Positions 53,232-64,000 of a DNA stretch of 64,000 nucleotides are shown here, piece after piece (the first letter of the stretch is position 1; each line of letters starts with the position of its first letter). The notes beneath the pieces were generated by a model. That model saw only the letters and a list, made by a program, of their open reading frames with translations. It was not told the origin of the DNA and did not search any database. This stretch comes from Anseranas semipalmata (lineage: Eukaryota > Chordata > Aves > Anseriformes > Anseranatidae). The translations under genes and the position numbers were made by a program. The DNA is taken from positions 678,459 to 742,458 of the forward strand of contig VXAA01000623.1 of NCBI GenBank assembly GCA_013399115.1, given 5' to 3'.

Positions 53232-56200
53232 CGGCTTGAATTCCTACCTGACGTAAATATTTAGGCAAGCTCTCCTCGGGGGCCGCCGGGGTCAGCGTGG
53301 GAGGGCTCGCAGCCTCGTGCGCACAATATGGGTTAGTGACCGGGGGGGCAGCGAGGCCTTTGGGACCAGGAGCGATGAGGGAGGCAGCAGCAGCCCTGCT
53401 TGCATGGGGCACCACTGGGCTGTGCTGGCGGGAGAGGCGGAGGTTTGGCTGTGCTGGGTGTGGAGGATGCCGCTGGCAGTGGTGATTTTTCCAAAAATCA
53501 TGAGGAAATTGCCTCATGTTATTTTTAAGCACTGTATCTTGTGAGCCAGTTGTCCTTAATCTTGGATTTTGCTGTAATTTTCTTCCATTTGGTTTGCTAT
53601 TGAGTTGTGACAATAGCAGTTTGTGGCCACTTAGCTCAGGGATATGTCACACGTGATGTTAATTAGAAGTGGATTAAGAGCGGTGGCAAACATGCACTCA
53701 TAGAGCGTTTCAGTTTCCCGTGTAGCATCAGCTCAGCAGACTTGGGAGGGGGAAGCCTGGGATTTTTTTTAAGTGGAGAAAACGGGAAGTGCTGCAGCAA
53801 AGCACAGGCGCATCGCAGCTCGTGCTGGTGCAGCACGAGGGTCCCCGCGATGGGTGAGTCCCAGAGAGAGCCAGGATGGGGACGCTGCGGTGCCAGGGAG
53901 GTGGCTTGGCCGGGGTCCCTGTGACCAGCAGAGCTGGGAGCCTGGCGCTGCCCATCCCGTGCTCCCATCTGTGCCCTGGCTCCACATGTGTGAAGAAAAG
54001 AGGGGAGAAAGCATATATTAAAAAATAAATAAAAAAAATCAAAACAGGGAGGGAGAGGTAGGTAGGATGGAGCTGGATCAGTGCAAGCAGAGATTTGTGG
54101 GTAGTGTAAAGCTGTCAGTGTGATTTAGGGCTGGCTGGTTAAACTGTTTTATGTTCCCAGACAGTAAGTCGTAAGCAATATAAAATTTTCTATGAAGAGA
54201 TGATCTTCCCTCGTCACGCTGTATGTCATCTTTCCCAGGGTGATCTCTCCTTCCTGTAACAGGCCGGTATCGCAGCGTGTTTATGCAGAGGGAGAAAACT
54301 GGATTCTGGCAAAGTGAAGAAATCGTGACAGCCCGAGCCCCCGAGGGGCTTCTGTGTCCCTGAGGTGGGGACGCTCTGCTCCTGCCGTGCCTGGCCCCGG
54401 TCACTGCGGCTGCATTTCGGCTGGCACAGGCTGTGGGGCTGGGCACTGCTGGACCCGGGACACGGAGGGCTGGGTGGTGCTCCTGCCTCTAACACTGCGA
54501 AGAGCAGATCGCGTAGACCTTAGGGAAGGCGCTTTAAAGCCAAGAGCAATTGTTTTGCAGCTGTTGTGGACTTCAGTGTCTCCGCTGGTCGATGCAGCCG
54601 CTTGGCTGAGCGGGGGTACCTGGTGACGCCGTTAGCTCGGTCATTTGCTTGTAGCGTAATTACGGCGATAACGATGGTGCCCCTGTGCATCCGGACAGGG
54701 TGGCTGTGGGAGCGAGTGCGCACACCTCTGCTGTCCGCCCTGCGGGTGCTGCACCAACCTCCTGGTCATGCTGCCCTAGAGGCAATCAGTGCAGGGCTGC
54801 CATCAGCTGTGTTAGCACCCGCAGGTGGGGGTTTCCTTCCCTTTTGTGGCCCCTGAGTCGTCACCGCTCTTTGTAAACTCACAACGCGGCTCCAGCTCAC
54901 CTTTGTTTTCTACAACCGTAGATTTATGAGGAGTGTTTCATTTTGTTCATCACTGCCATGTCGCCAGGAGCAGCACCACAAGGCCCTGTGACACAGCTGG
55001 AAACCTGAAAAAAGGGGGGATTGGGACAAGCGTGCTTATTTAGCACCGCTCGGGGCTGTGGGAAGTCTGAGCCCAGGAGCTAAAGTGGCTCCCAAAGGCT
55101 TGGGCCCCCCGTGGCTGTGCGAGCTGGTCCCGGGCAGTTCTGCTCGTGTCACAAAACCCCTTCCGAACTCTTTAAAGCTGCCGTGCTCCTGCTGGGAGCG
55201 ATTCTGGGAGGTCGGGGCACTGGGGGGCCCCGTGCCCTTGTCAGGGTGGGTGCTTGTGGCTGCAGGGGGGAGCTGGGGGCTTGAACAAAGCGCCTGGCTC
55301 AGGGCTCTGCCCCAGCACACCCCCAGCTCGCTGTTGGGTGAAGGCTTCTTTCCCAAAGCGTGCTCCTGCTCTGACACCGGGCTCGCTGCAGGAGCCGTCC
55401 CAGTGGTAAATGCAGTGGGGAGGGGGGCCCCCCGCCCTCTTAAATCAAAGGGAAAATGTGACACAGTCTCTGAAACACTTAAAAGGTGCAATTTCCATCC
55501 CTTCTCCTTGTAATTAAATAGTTTCAGGTGATCGGTTTCTCCACCTATTTGCAGCCCTGTCCTTATGCCTTTGTAATTAGGCATCTCCCTTTGAAAGAGA
55601 TGATTAACGCGGGACACAGGGTGATGGGGACCAAATCCTGTGGCTCTGAACGAGGCACCTCCTGTCTTCAAGTAGTTGCTCACCCCTGGGGCTCTGTGCA
55701 GGCATCCAGCCCTGTCCCTTGGGAGGGTGACAATGGACTGAGCCCCCGTTCAGTGTCACCAGACCTGGGGACACAGCTCTTCTGCTTCCCATTGTGGCTG
55801 TCCTCCACGGTGACACCTGGGCAGCAGTCATCGTGGTTGTTACAGGATGAGAATTTGGGGAATACTTAAGCAACTTCAAGCTGCTTTTTTTTTGAGGTGG
55901 ATCCCTGCTAAAATGAGGGAGCAAATAATGTTTTAATGCCTTGCCCTGCTACAAAAAGGCCCTTAATTGAGTGTCTCCGTCACTGAGATTTCTCCCAGGA
56001 GCTGGAATTAATGAAAGGACGATATTGTTCTCCACTCCTGAAATGGCAAGATTAAAGTAACAGAAAAGAAAAACAGAGGTGTTTGCTAGGAGCCTAGATA
56101 ACATGATGAGACCAGACCTTGCCTCCACAGGGAAAATTGGGGTTAAACTTCAGCATTGTGGAAAAGCCTCCTGTGCCATCCCTCTGCGCTGCCCTCAGCT

Positions 56201-57626
56201 GCGGTCCCATTGCCACTCGCCTTCTCTTTGCAGGTAAATGGCATCACTGGCTCCCCTGCTTCACCTTGCTCTTCTTACATGAGTAAATGCAGAAATCTCC
56301 AGGAAGAATTCATTAAAATTAAATTAGTTCATTAAAGGATCAGAAGATCCTGATTTTTGGAAAAGACAAAACAAAACTCTGCAGTTTTGACCAGCAGCAA
56401 ACCCCATCCTCTTTGTGTGGGAACCCCCCCAGGGGGGAACTCAGCCCTTAAAATCTGTTATCTTAATCCTGAGCGAGGCCGGGAGCACGGAAGGTCAGCG
56501 CCTGCCTTCCTGCCCTCGCCGGCATCAACCCCAGGCACTTGTTCCACGCCTGAGCCGTTCTGCTTATGACAGGGCTCAAATTACAGAGCAGAAAGAAAAC
56601 TGATACACGTCCTCCAGGTGTATCAGTCCTGATCCTATCTGGCGTCTTTCACCCCCCAAATTATACCCTAAATCCTTGGAGAACAAAGCCAGCCAGGAAG
56701 GCTCTAGGAAGCCTCATCAGTCCTGGGGGAAAGCTTCCTGCTGGTGTTTTATCCCCGTCTCCTTTCTCGTTTATTTACGTGCTCTTTGCCAAATCCGGTT
56801 GGTATTTGCTGGGCTGTTTTTGGAGACTAGGTCTGGTGAGAGCCTGTCCCGGTCGTGCGTTGGCCAGAGCAGATTTTAACACTGATCTCAGTAGGTTTCA
56901 GAGTAATCTCTCCATCCCTGTTCCCAGAGCCTCTCCTCACAAAGAGCCCAGGGAAATCGGTGACGTGAGGGACACGCGTGCCCAAACTGGGCCAGGCTGG
57001 CTGAGGGGTGGGACTGCGTGCCGGATCGCGGGGTCCTGGCACTGCCTGGGGCTCCAGCCCGAGCTGCATGTCTGTGTGGTCGTGGTAGCGTCCAAGCCCT
57101 GCTCATACAAGAGGTGGCTTTGGGTATTTTGGTGAGTACCGCAGCTCCCCAGCCGCCTCCTGGGATGCATCTCCCCAGCACCACCGGCTGCTCTGCACAG
57201 CTGGGTTGGCTGTGGTCCTGTCCTGGTGCTGGCAGCAGCTGTGTCACCAGCTGATGGAGAAGAGGAGTGAAGGAGCAGCTTTTTAATTTCAAGAGAGATT
57301 TCCATGAGTTCTCAGTTCTGCTTCCTGAGCTCCCTCCCTTTCCCTTTGTGTCACTGCTCGCTTGGGCTTCAGGCACAGCCTGAGCAGACTTGCTAGAGCA
57401 AGCCGGGCACTGCAGAGTTGTTGGGGGTGTTTTGGGAATGCTTGTTTGGGATTCACCTCCCCTGGGATGAGCTGTAGCCTGAGCACCGCTGGGGAGGGAG
57501 CGGTGGCTGCACCGGGGCAGGCTGCAGCGTGTGGCCCCTCGCTTCCTCACGTCCGTGCTGGCCCTTCTGCTCCTCGGCTTTTCCCAGTTCCTGGAAGCTC
57601 TGCGTGTGCTGCAGAGGGTTGCTGCC

Positions 57627-57673
57627 AAAAAAAAAAAAAGGGGGGGGGAGGCCAGGGGAGGACCCCCCCCCCC
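57627..57673 (+). repeat. A13-G9 homopolymer junction with nearby C11
   Basis: Thirteen A (57627-57639) run straight into nine G (57640-57648), with eleven C at 57663-57673. The G9 and C11 could pair as a hairpin across a 14-base loop. Such a site is prone to length error in sequencing and replication. Confidence 0.85.
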
Positions 57674-59999
57674 TCAGGGTTTAAGCAGCCCTGTGTCTTT
57701 GCAAAGAAATGTCTGCTTACATCACCGCTTCCTCCTCCTGATGCTCTGCCACCAGGGCCCTGGATCTCATTAACCTGTGTCAGAAAGTGGTACCCGCAGG
57801 GTGTGCGGAGCACCTGGCACGCGATGCCCATTGGTATTGATGTTATTTAGCATTCTGCAGTCATTGCAGAGCCGGTTGTTCCAGGCCCCCGGGCACCCCT
57901 GTCCCACAGAGGCTGTTTTGGGAAGAAGCAGCCCCAGGCTCTGCACCTTTGGGTGCTGTCGCTAGGCAAAGTGGGTCCGGGACCTGGTGGGAGGACTCAT
58001 GCTGCTGCTGCTCCATGTGCCAGCACCAGCACCCACGTACAAATATAGCAAGCTATGCACCGGCCGGACCCACGGCTGTGGTGCGGGGGAATTCCAGTGA
58101 TCAGCTGCAGCTGGGCAGGGGAGGGCAGGAGGCGTTAATAGCGGTGGTCTGTAATCAGTACCTGCAATTAGCATCTTCTCCAGCTGGCCACAAAGGCTCG
58201 GCCATAAAACACTGCACCATCCCACGCTGTGCTTTCTCTCTCCCACCCCTTCATTTCATGCCTGCTTGGCTGTGGCAATGCCAGCCGGGACCTACCCGCC
58301 TCGCTGGCGTGAACTGGGCACCAGCCAGAGCAGGAAAATCATTTACTGGGGAAATTGCTGGGCAAAACTCCTGGGGCTGGGCAGGGCTGGAGGAGCTGGT
58401 CCCTGCTGGAGCCGGGGAGACGCCAAACTTGCCTGCGGTCATCGGGTGTCAGCCCCGTCCTCGCGGTCTTTACACCTCCGCGTTCCCCTGTGCTTAATGC
58501 TCGCTTGCAGTAACGCCAAACTGCTGCTGACATTAAACAAATTAATATCAGGTTTAAATAGCCTTCTGGGAGCTGGCAACAGGCGGTCCGGACCCAGCTG
58601 TCAATTCCAGATTAGCGAGTGCCCGGCTAAACTTACTGCTGCTAACGACCCTGAAAGCAATACCCTGTGCCCAGTGCAGCAGCACGCTGCCACAGAGCAC
58701 CAAAACGAGCAAATCTACCTGAAAAGTGCCCAGTCTGGCTGCAGCTCCTCAGGATTTTGGTGTTTTGCTGTTTGTCTTAGTTCTTGCTCTGCTCGTACCT
58801 GAAGGAGACAGGTTTCTGCCCGATCCTTTGAATTGTCTCCTTGAGGAAAGTATTTAAATTCCTCCCTGTTCTTTCCTTCCTTTCATCCCTGGGCTGCACG
58901 GGGGTTGACAAGATTGTTTTTCTCTTTTCACAAGCAGGTTCTTAATCATTTCTCCCTTTAAAAGGCACCGTGCAATCAGGTCGTGAAACTCTGCTGAGCA
59001 GCTACAGAGGCTGCGAGTTCAGCCCAGAAAGCGCGCTGATGCCGGGGCTGCTCGGTTACCCCCAGCTTCGCTGCTGTAAATGAGGGGGGGATGGCGAAGC
59101 TCCAGGGCTCGTGCAGAGCCCCAGGCACAGGAGGCTGGGGAAGCCCCTGCCCAGCTTCCAGCAGCCAGAGCTGGCGTCCCCGGGGGTGCTCATCGCTTCC
59201 CATCATCCCCGATGCCTTGACACCCACGCGGAGTTGGCTTTAATTTCCCTTATAAGGGGGAATTGTGTTTAACAAGGAGTTTGGTGGCCAGGTGCAGCTC
59301 AAAGCGCCGCTTCAGGGGTGCTGTGCTGGGTAGGGTGGAATCCTGCGGGGCTAGATGGGGGGCTTCGGGGGCTCTTGTGGTTAACAGAAAAAGGAAGGAG
59401 CTGGTGGTGTGGGGCGAGCCCTGCATCTTGTTCCCAAGTCCTGAAAACCCTTGGGGCTGCTCTGGGGCTAAACTGGGTTGGAATGGGCCAAAGGACTTGC
59501 GGGGATGCACACGGATGCGTGCAGGACACGGTTGGCTTCCCAAGTGACTGAGGCTCTGTGGTTTAGGGAGAAGCTCTGCTCATCTTGCCAGCTGTGCCCC
59601 ACCCACCCCCCCACACCTTGGGGGGCGGATTTTTGGGGAGATTTTTCCAGAGCTCCCCAGCCAGGGGCTGCCACAGCCACCAACACGTCCCAGGCAACCC
59701 CAGCTGGTCCCAGCCCCATGGCACAGACCCGGCACAGCTGCATCCCGACCCCTTCCCCAAATCGCCCTCCCTAGGTGGAGAGGGCAGATTTTGGGGGTGT
59801 GCAAATGAAGCCGGTTGCAGGCTCCTTCCTCTCTGCTCCAAGTTTCTTTGCTTTGGCAGCCCTGGAGTTTACTCTGAGCCAGCCTTGGAAAGAAAAGAGC
59901 ACTTGTGCTTTGCTCCAGGGAAGGGGAGGAGGAGGAGCAGGGAGAGGGGCACCGCAGCGAGGTTCCTCCAATCTCCCTCCCACCCGATTTTCATGTTAA

Positions 60000-60560
60000 T
60001 CCCCATCCCTGGGCCGGGACCTCAGCTGGGAGAGGCTGAGGCTGGGCAGGACGCGTGGGAGAGCGGCTCGCACCTCTGCGGGGCTCGGAGCAGCGGAGCA
60101 TTAAGCTTTTAATTGGGGTACGAGCGGCTCCATCCAGGCACAGCGGCGCTCGGCTGCACGCGGCTGTGGGTGAGCCATGCAGCCGCATTAGTCAACGCGA
60201 AGGGAAGGGAGAAACCAGCAGCGTGGAGGCGACGCGGCCGGATCCAAAATGCTGCTAGGTGGGTGAAACGCAACTTTCCTTCCCTCACGTGCGCCCAGCC
60301 GAGTGGCAACCCGGTCCCCATCGCTTCGCGCTCGCGTGAACCAGGCAGAAGGGGGAGAGCCGGCTGCGGAGCTCGCTGCCCGTTTCCGTGCGGAGGGCAG
60401 GCTTCGGAGGGGGGCTTCTCGCGCGCGTTCTGCAGAGCCCTCGGCAGCGCGGCGGCTTGCACAAGGTCCGGGTTTGTGGCAGCGATGGCACTGGACGTCC
60501 ATCCTGCGGATGATGGGCAAGGTCCGGGGTGTTCGTCCTGCTGCCGTCCCGGGCATGTCC
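60000..60560 (+). promoter_or_regulatory. ZNF385C: CpG island inside ZNF385C intron 2, candidate internal promoter
   Basis: CpG density is high, with GACGCGTGGG, AACGCGAAGG, GGCGACGCGGCCGG and TCGCGCTCGCGTG runs. It surrounds a tiny candidate first exon. No TATA box is at an obvious position. Boundaries are by eye. The family is known to use alternative N-termini, which fits a second promoter downstream of the first-finger exon. Confidence 0.55.
60249..60258 (+). CDS. ZNF385C: Candidate alternative first coding exon of ZNF385C (M-L-L-G)
   Basis: ATG at 60249 has A at -3. It reads ATG CTG CTA G and then donor CTAG|GTGGGT at 60259, phase 1. The exon 2 donor at 45927 is also phase 1, so either can join the same downstream acceptor. 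ZNF385A is known (from memory) to begin MILG and then continue into shared sequence; MLLG would be the ZNF385C counterpart, lacking the first zinc finger. A four-codon upstream ORF (ATG 60177, stop 60189-60191) would sit in its 5' leader. With only ten coding bases, the match could be chance. Confidence 0.45.
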
Positions 60561-61701
60561 CTGGCTGCATGGATGGGATTCAAGCGTTTGTGCAGGCGGC
60601 TGGCTCTTGCTGAGTTACTTGAGCAAATTGAGATCAATCAGGGTATGAATTGTTCTTTTTTTTTATTGTTTAAAAAAAAAAAATTCTTCCTGATTTCTGG
60701 GTAGCTCTGCTAAGATTATGGAGAGGGGGGTATCTCTTTTTCCTCTTTGCAGTTTTGGCCATAGGCTTAACTCTCAATAGTGAAAAATTGATGTGGATTA
60801 TTTACTGCTGGGAAAGAGCTACAGAAATATGTGGAATTTAAGGAGCCTGGGCTCAGGAATGGGTGGCTGGTAACAGGCTCAGCATCGAGCACAAATATTG
60901 ATTCACCTGTAGGGTCTTTTCCATGCCCTGTCCTGCACCCATCGGGGCTTTGCTGTGCTAAATTGCCATCATTAGATTTTCTTCTTTTGAAGCAAATCAG
61001 ATCCTTATTGTTCACTATTTCCATCCTGCCTGAAAAGCCATTTAAGAGCTGTTCTTTTCCTTTGAATTGACTGAGCCCTGTATCGTACACCCACAAACCA
61101 GTCCCTCCCCTGCCCAAGCACACATGCAGCCTTGTTTCTTCAGTTCCCAGCCTGCTAATCCTAATTACTTATGGGATTCAAGCAGAGTTTGATTCACTGC
61201 ATCTTATTGATTTTTCCCAGGGCTGCAAAAAAGAGGAAGAAACAGGTTGCGGGCTGACACGGCTTTATTTTGTCCTTGCTCTGCGTCTGGGGGTCAGCTC
61301 TGACTCCTGGGCATCCTCGGGCTCCGTTCCGCCCCCTGTACCCACACCGTGAGCATTTGATGCCTTCCGTGTGAAACGAGGCTGGGTGGGGAGAGGCGGC
61401 AGGCAGCGCCTGTGAAGGAAAAGCTTGGTGGTGTTTGTAGCTTTCTGTTGTTTTTTGGCAGTCTCGGGCTCATTGAGTTGAGCTGCGGAAGCAAACGAAG
61501 TGTAATGCTTGCTCTCGCACCCATTTCATGCACAGATTCACGGCTGGGAATTTGGGGGCTTTTATTATTATCAGCGTGAACTTTCCACACCGCTGCTGGA
61601 GCAAGGACGGGGCTTTGCAGGAGCCTCAGCAGAGCCGTGCACCTCGCTGCTGTCTGTGCCAGCAGGCGTTGTGCTGCCTGGGGCCGCAGGTGCTGTCCCC
61701 C

Positions 61702-61754
61702 CGTGCATGCGTGTGCACGTGTGTGTGCGTACACATGCATACATGCACACGTGT
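61702..61754. repeat. 53-bp perfect alternating purine-pyrimidine tract (Z-DNA candidate)
   Basis: Every base alternates pyrimidine and purine without a break. It is made mainly of GTG/CAC steps, with several CG and GC steps and internal palindromes such as ACACGTGT at the right end. This is more complex than a plain (GT)n microsatellite. Such tracts flip to Z-DNA under negative supercoiling, especially behind a transcribing polymerase. Confidence 0.9.
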
Positions 61755-62059
61755 TCCTGGGATAATGTGCTGCAGGTGTGTGCTTGGTGGTGTCTGGGGT
61801 TTCCTGAGAGCAGCATGTCCGGGGCAATCCCAGATGTCGTTGAACTGGCACATCTGACAGGGCTTGGCTGAGGTGCTGTCATTTTTTAAACTACAGCCTT
61901 GCTTGTCAGCTGTCTTGTATGGATCGCTTTAATTTTTCTAATAGTTTGAAAAGTGGTCCTTCCTCCGTGAACTGTCTTTCCCTGTATTCCTGGGACATGT
62001 AACCGTACTTGGGATATTTATCTAGAATGCTTCTCAGGCAAAGCAGGTTTAACAAAACC

Positions 62060-62095
62060 TTTTTTTTTTTTTTTATTTAAACAACAAAAAAAAAA
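62060..62095. repeat. T15 and A10 runs forming a potential hairpin
   Basis: T 62060-62074 and A 62086-62095 are separated by 11 bases including ATTTAAAC. Transcripts could fold into a weak A-U stem. No coding or known RNA context. Confidence 0.7.
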
Positions 62096-64000
62096 GCTTG
62101 CTTTCAGCCTAGTGGTCTCAAATATGTAGGAAATGTTGTAAAGCCACTCAAGCTTTAATTTTAATCTTTGAAATGCAGCAGAGACATAGATGTGTTTCCG
62201 TGTGTGCACACAGATATAAGTGCAGACCATACCCACTGCCATAGCAGAATACTTTATTTGACGTTATTTTTCCTCAGTCTTTCTTCCTCCTTAGCCTCTG
62301 GCTAAGTTTCAGAGCCCCCTCGAATGGCAGAGCAAGGAGAAGGAATCCAGCCCCAGCGCAGCCTTGCTGAGCCGGGATCGTGCTGCTCGGGTTAGCAAAG
62401 CGCGGTGTAAAGTGCGTGTGTGCGGCGGCTGCTCTCTGGCAAGTGTTAGGCATCTTCTCTCCCCCTTGTGTTTCAAACACCTCCTTGAGAAAAAAGTGAA
62501 GGCCCCACAATGCCATGAATTTACATGTTTTGAGTAAAGAAAAGTTATTTTCTTAAGGCTTTGCAGCTCCTCAGTATGTTTGTAAGCCGTAACTGGTCAG
62601 GGTGCAAACGCTCTCTCTGCCTAAGGTGACTGCTAACATTTGAAGTTTCAAACGCCACATTTTATTTTTTTTCACACACTGCTATAGTGCGCAAGCTGAG
62701 ATTTAAATCAGGATTTTGTGCTTCTGCTTTTCCCATTCCCTGTTTTGGTTTGCATTTGTCAAGTGCCCGCAGCTCTCCTGACTCCAGGAGCTGCTGCCCG
62801 GCCTTGGTGGGCTCAGGAGCGCGGTGGGGACAAACCCGCAGCTGCTTTTAAAAATAAGGAGCAACGTGGTCCAAAGGCATTGCGGGAGCTCTTGGCTCTC
62901 CAAGGCTTTGTCTTGCCTTGAGAATTAGACACGGCAGTGGCTGGCTGGGAGGTCACCCAGCTTGCTGAGAGAGGCTTGGGCACAGCGCAGGGCTCCAGAG
63001 GCGGGGATGCAGGATGCGGGGATGCTGCCGCGCTGGGTGATGGAGTCCCGGTCCAGGAATATTCCTGCTCTGTGCTGGGCAGGCTGCACTGCCACAGCCC
63101 TGAGGGATTTGGGGTTTGCTGGGAGGCAAAGCCAGGGTGGGGCATGCAGGGGGCACTGCGCCTGGGCCGTGGCACTGCTTCGAGCTCGCTGCGGTTAATT
63201 GGCGGCTTCGTGGCGCTTCCCACTCCCTCCGGAAGAGCGACGTCTCATTACACAAATCATCTCCCTACCCATCTGCACGCAGACCTGCGGGCACAATGCT
63301 GCCTGAAGGGCGGCTGGGCTGCTAGGCATCGCGGAACGACAGCAGCGGCTGCTGCCTTGCCTTCCGCCCGGATGGCTTCGGTTTGGTACCCCCGTTATCA
63401 GCTACCTCAAACCTGGGCGCGTTGGTCTTCTGTCACCGCCGGGTGTGGGGGAAGTGAGCTGATCTGGTGCGTTTCGGGCACAACAAGGAGCATATTGTGC
63501 TCTGTCCTGGCTCAACCGCTTTGAGGCCTCTCCATCAGATGGCGGAACTTTGTTTTTTCCAAGGTTGTTTTGGGTGAATTTTCCTGTAAACGCAGTGGTT
63601 GCTTTTATTCCAAGGGGCTTACTGTCAGAAATGTCCCGGGGAAAACATCTGTTCCCTGCTCTCAACCATTACCGACATCCCAGAGAGGCACTGGGGAGCC
63701 TGAGCTGGAATTCCTCCGGCAGCCTCCCCTTCGGAATATTTTTAGACCAAACAGTCATCTCATCTCGACCTCCAGTATGATAGGGGCTAGAAATATCACT
63801 ATTTCCTGCATCAAGCCAAGGGTAGAGTTCACTTTTTAAAAACTGTTTTTAATTATACTTCACTTTGATTGAGTAATGGATCGCCAACAAGTATTTCAAG
63901 CAAACATGAACTTTTTTTTGAAGTTTCTGTGCAAGTGATGCTCCCAGCAGCCTGCTGACAAGCACATTGCCAGCACCAGCACTTTGATGGGCCATTCCAG

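Larger units (their letters stand above)
45927..60000 (+). other. ZNF385C: ZNF385C intron 2, left part
   Basis: No downstream ZNF385C exon is found: the PLQPPLD, MDPVQKAV and second-finger motifs are absent from all frames. It contains a repeated 19-mer near 46.8 kb, AT-rich islands (about 49020-49480, 50610-50780, 52620-52950, 55910-56340), a CpG patch at about 52960-53110 and the GATA/AP-1 cluster. One undetermined base lies at 46719. Confidence 0.7.
60259..64000 (+). other. ZNF385C: ZNF385C intron 2, right part, to the window end
   Basis: No exon is recognised. It contains paired T and A runs at about 60656-60682 and 62060-62095, the alternating purine-pyrimidine tract at 61702-61754, and a moderately CpG-containing stretch at about 63190-63440. 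The gene continues beyond the window. Confidence 0.6.

Noticed and set aside
45927..64000. Search for further ZNF385C exons (second to fourth fingers)
   Set aside because: No C-x2-C-x12-H-x5-H finger or MDPVQKAV-type segment was found in any frame, so these exons are placed beyond the window.

Overview
This is nuclear DNA from a vertebrate, almost certainly a bird. Three observations support this. The first gene has twelve very short coding exons with small GT-AG introns in GC-rich DNA, as on avian microchromosomes. The only recognisable interspersed repeat is a 5'-truncated CR1 LINE whose 3' end carries the ATTCTATG-type octamers. Mammalian SINEs are absent. The species cannot be fixed from sequence alone.

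Layout. From 1 to about 4.77 kb lies a complete DHX58 gene on the + strand. It encodes LGP2, the CARD-less RIG-I-like receptor, as twelve coding exons joining to 678 codons, or 674 from the third of three in-frame starts. A GC-rich 5' region lies upstream and an ATTAAA polyadenylation signal downstream. From about 4.8 to 18.6 kb the DNA is intergenic, with one CR1 remnant, two small minisatellites and several AT-rich pockets that may be conserved regulatory DNA. From about 18.6 to 20.2 kb there is a strong CpG island. It contains a candidate first exon of ZNF385C with a donor at 19357 and a G-quadruplex motif. From 19.4 to 45.7 kb the DNA reads as one long intron. The certain ZNF385C exon is 45678-45926; it encodes an 82-residue N-terminus with one matrin-type C2H2 zinc finger (C44, C47, H60, H66). 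From 45.9 kb to the end is the next intron, with no later ZNF385C exon in the window. Inside it, at about 60.0-60.55 kb, a second CpG island holds a miniature candidate exon (ATG-CTG-CTA-G, donor at 60259) whose phase matches the exon 2 donor. This looks like an internal promoter for an isoform lacking the first finger.

The two genes are on the same strand and in the same order as mammalian DHX58 and ZNF385C (human 17q21 region, from memory), so this is conserved synteny. They do not form a functional unit: LGP2 is a cytosolic dsRNA sensor acting with MDA5/RIG-I, while ZNF385C is a predicted nuclear zinc-finger protein.

Most of the window (about 59 kb) is non-coding. The many long open frames in GC-rich stretches have no recognisable protein content and are treated as chance. 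No wholly new system was found. The most useful leads are the promoter and isoform architecture of ZNF385C, a lysine-to-glutamate difference in the LGP2 RNA-binding domain, an interferon-response-like element at the DHX58 start, a 53-bp perfect alternating purine-pyrimidine tract, and a GATA/AP-1 cluster.
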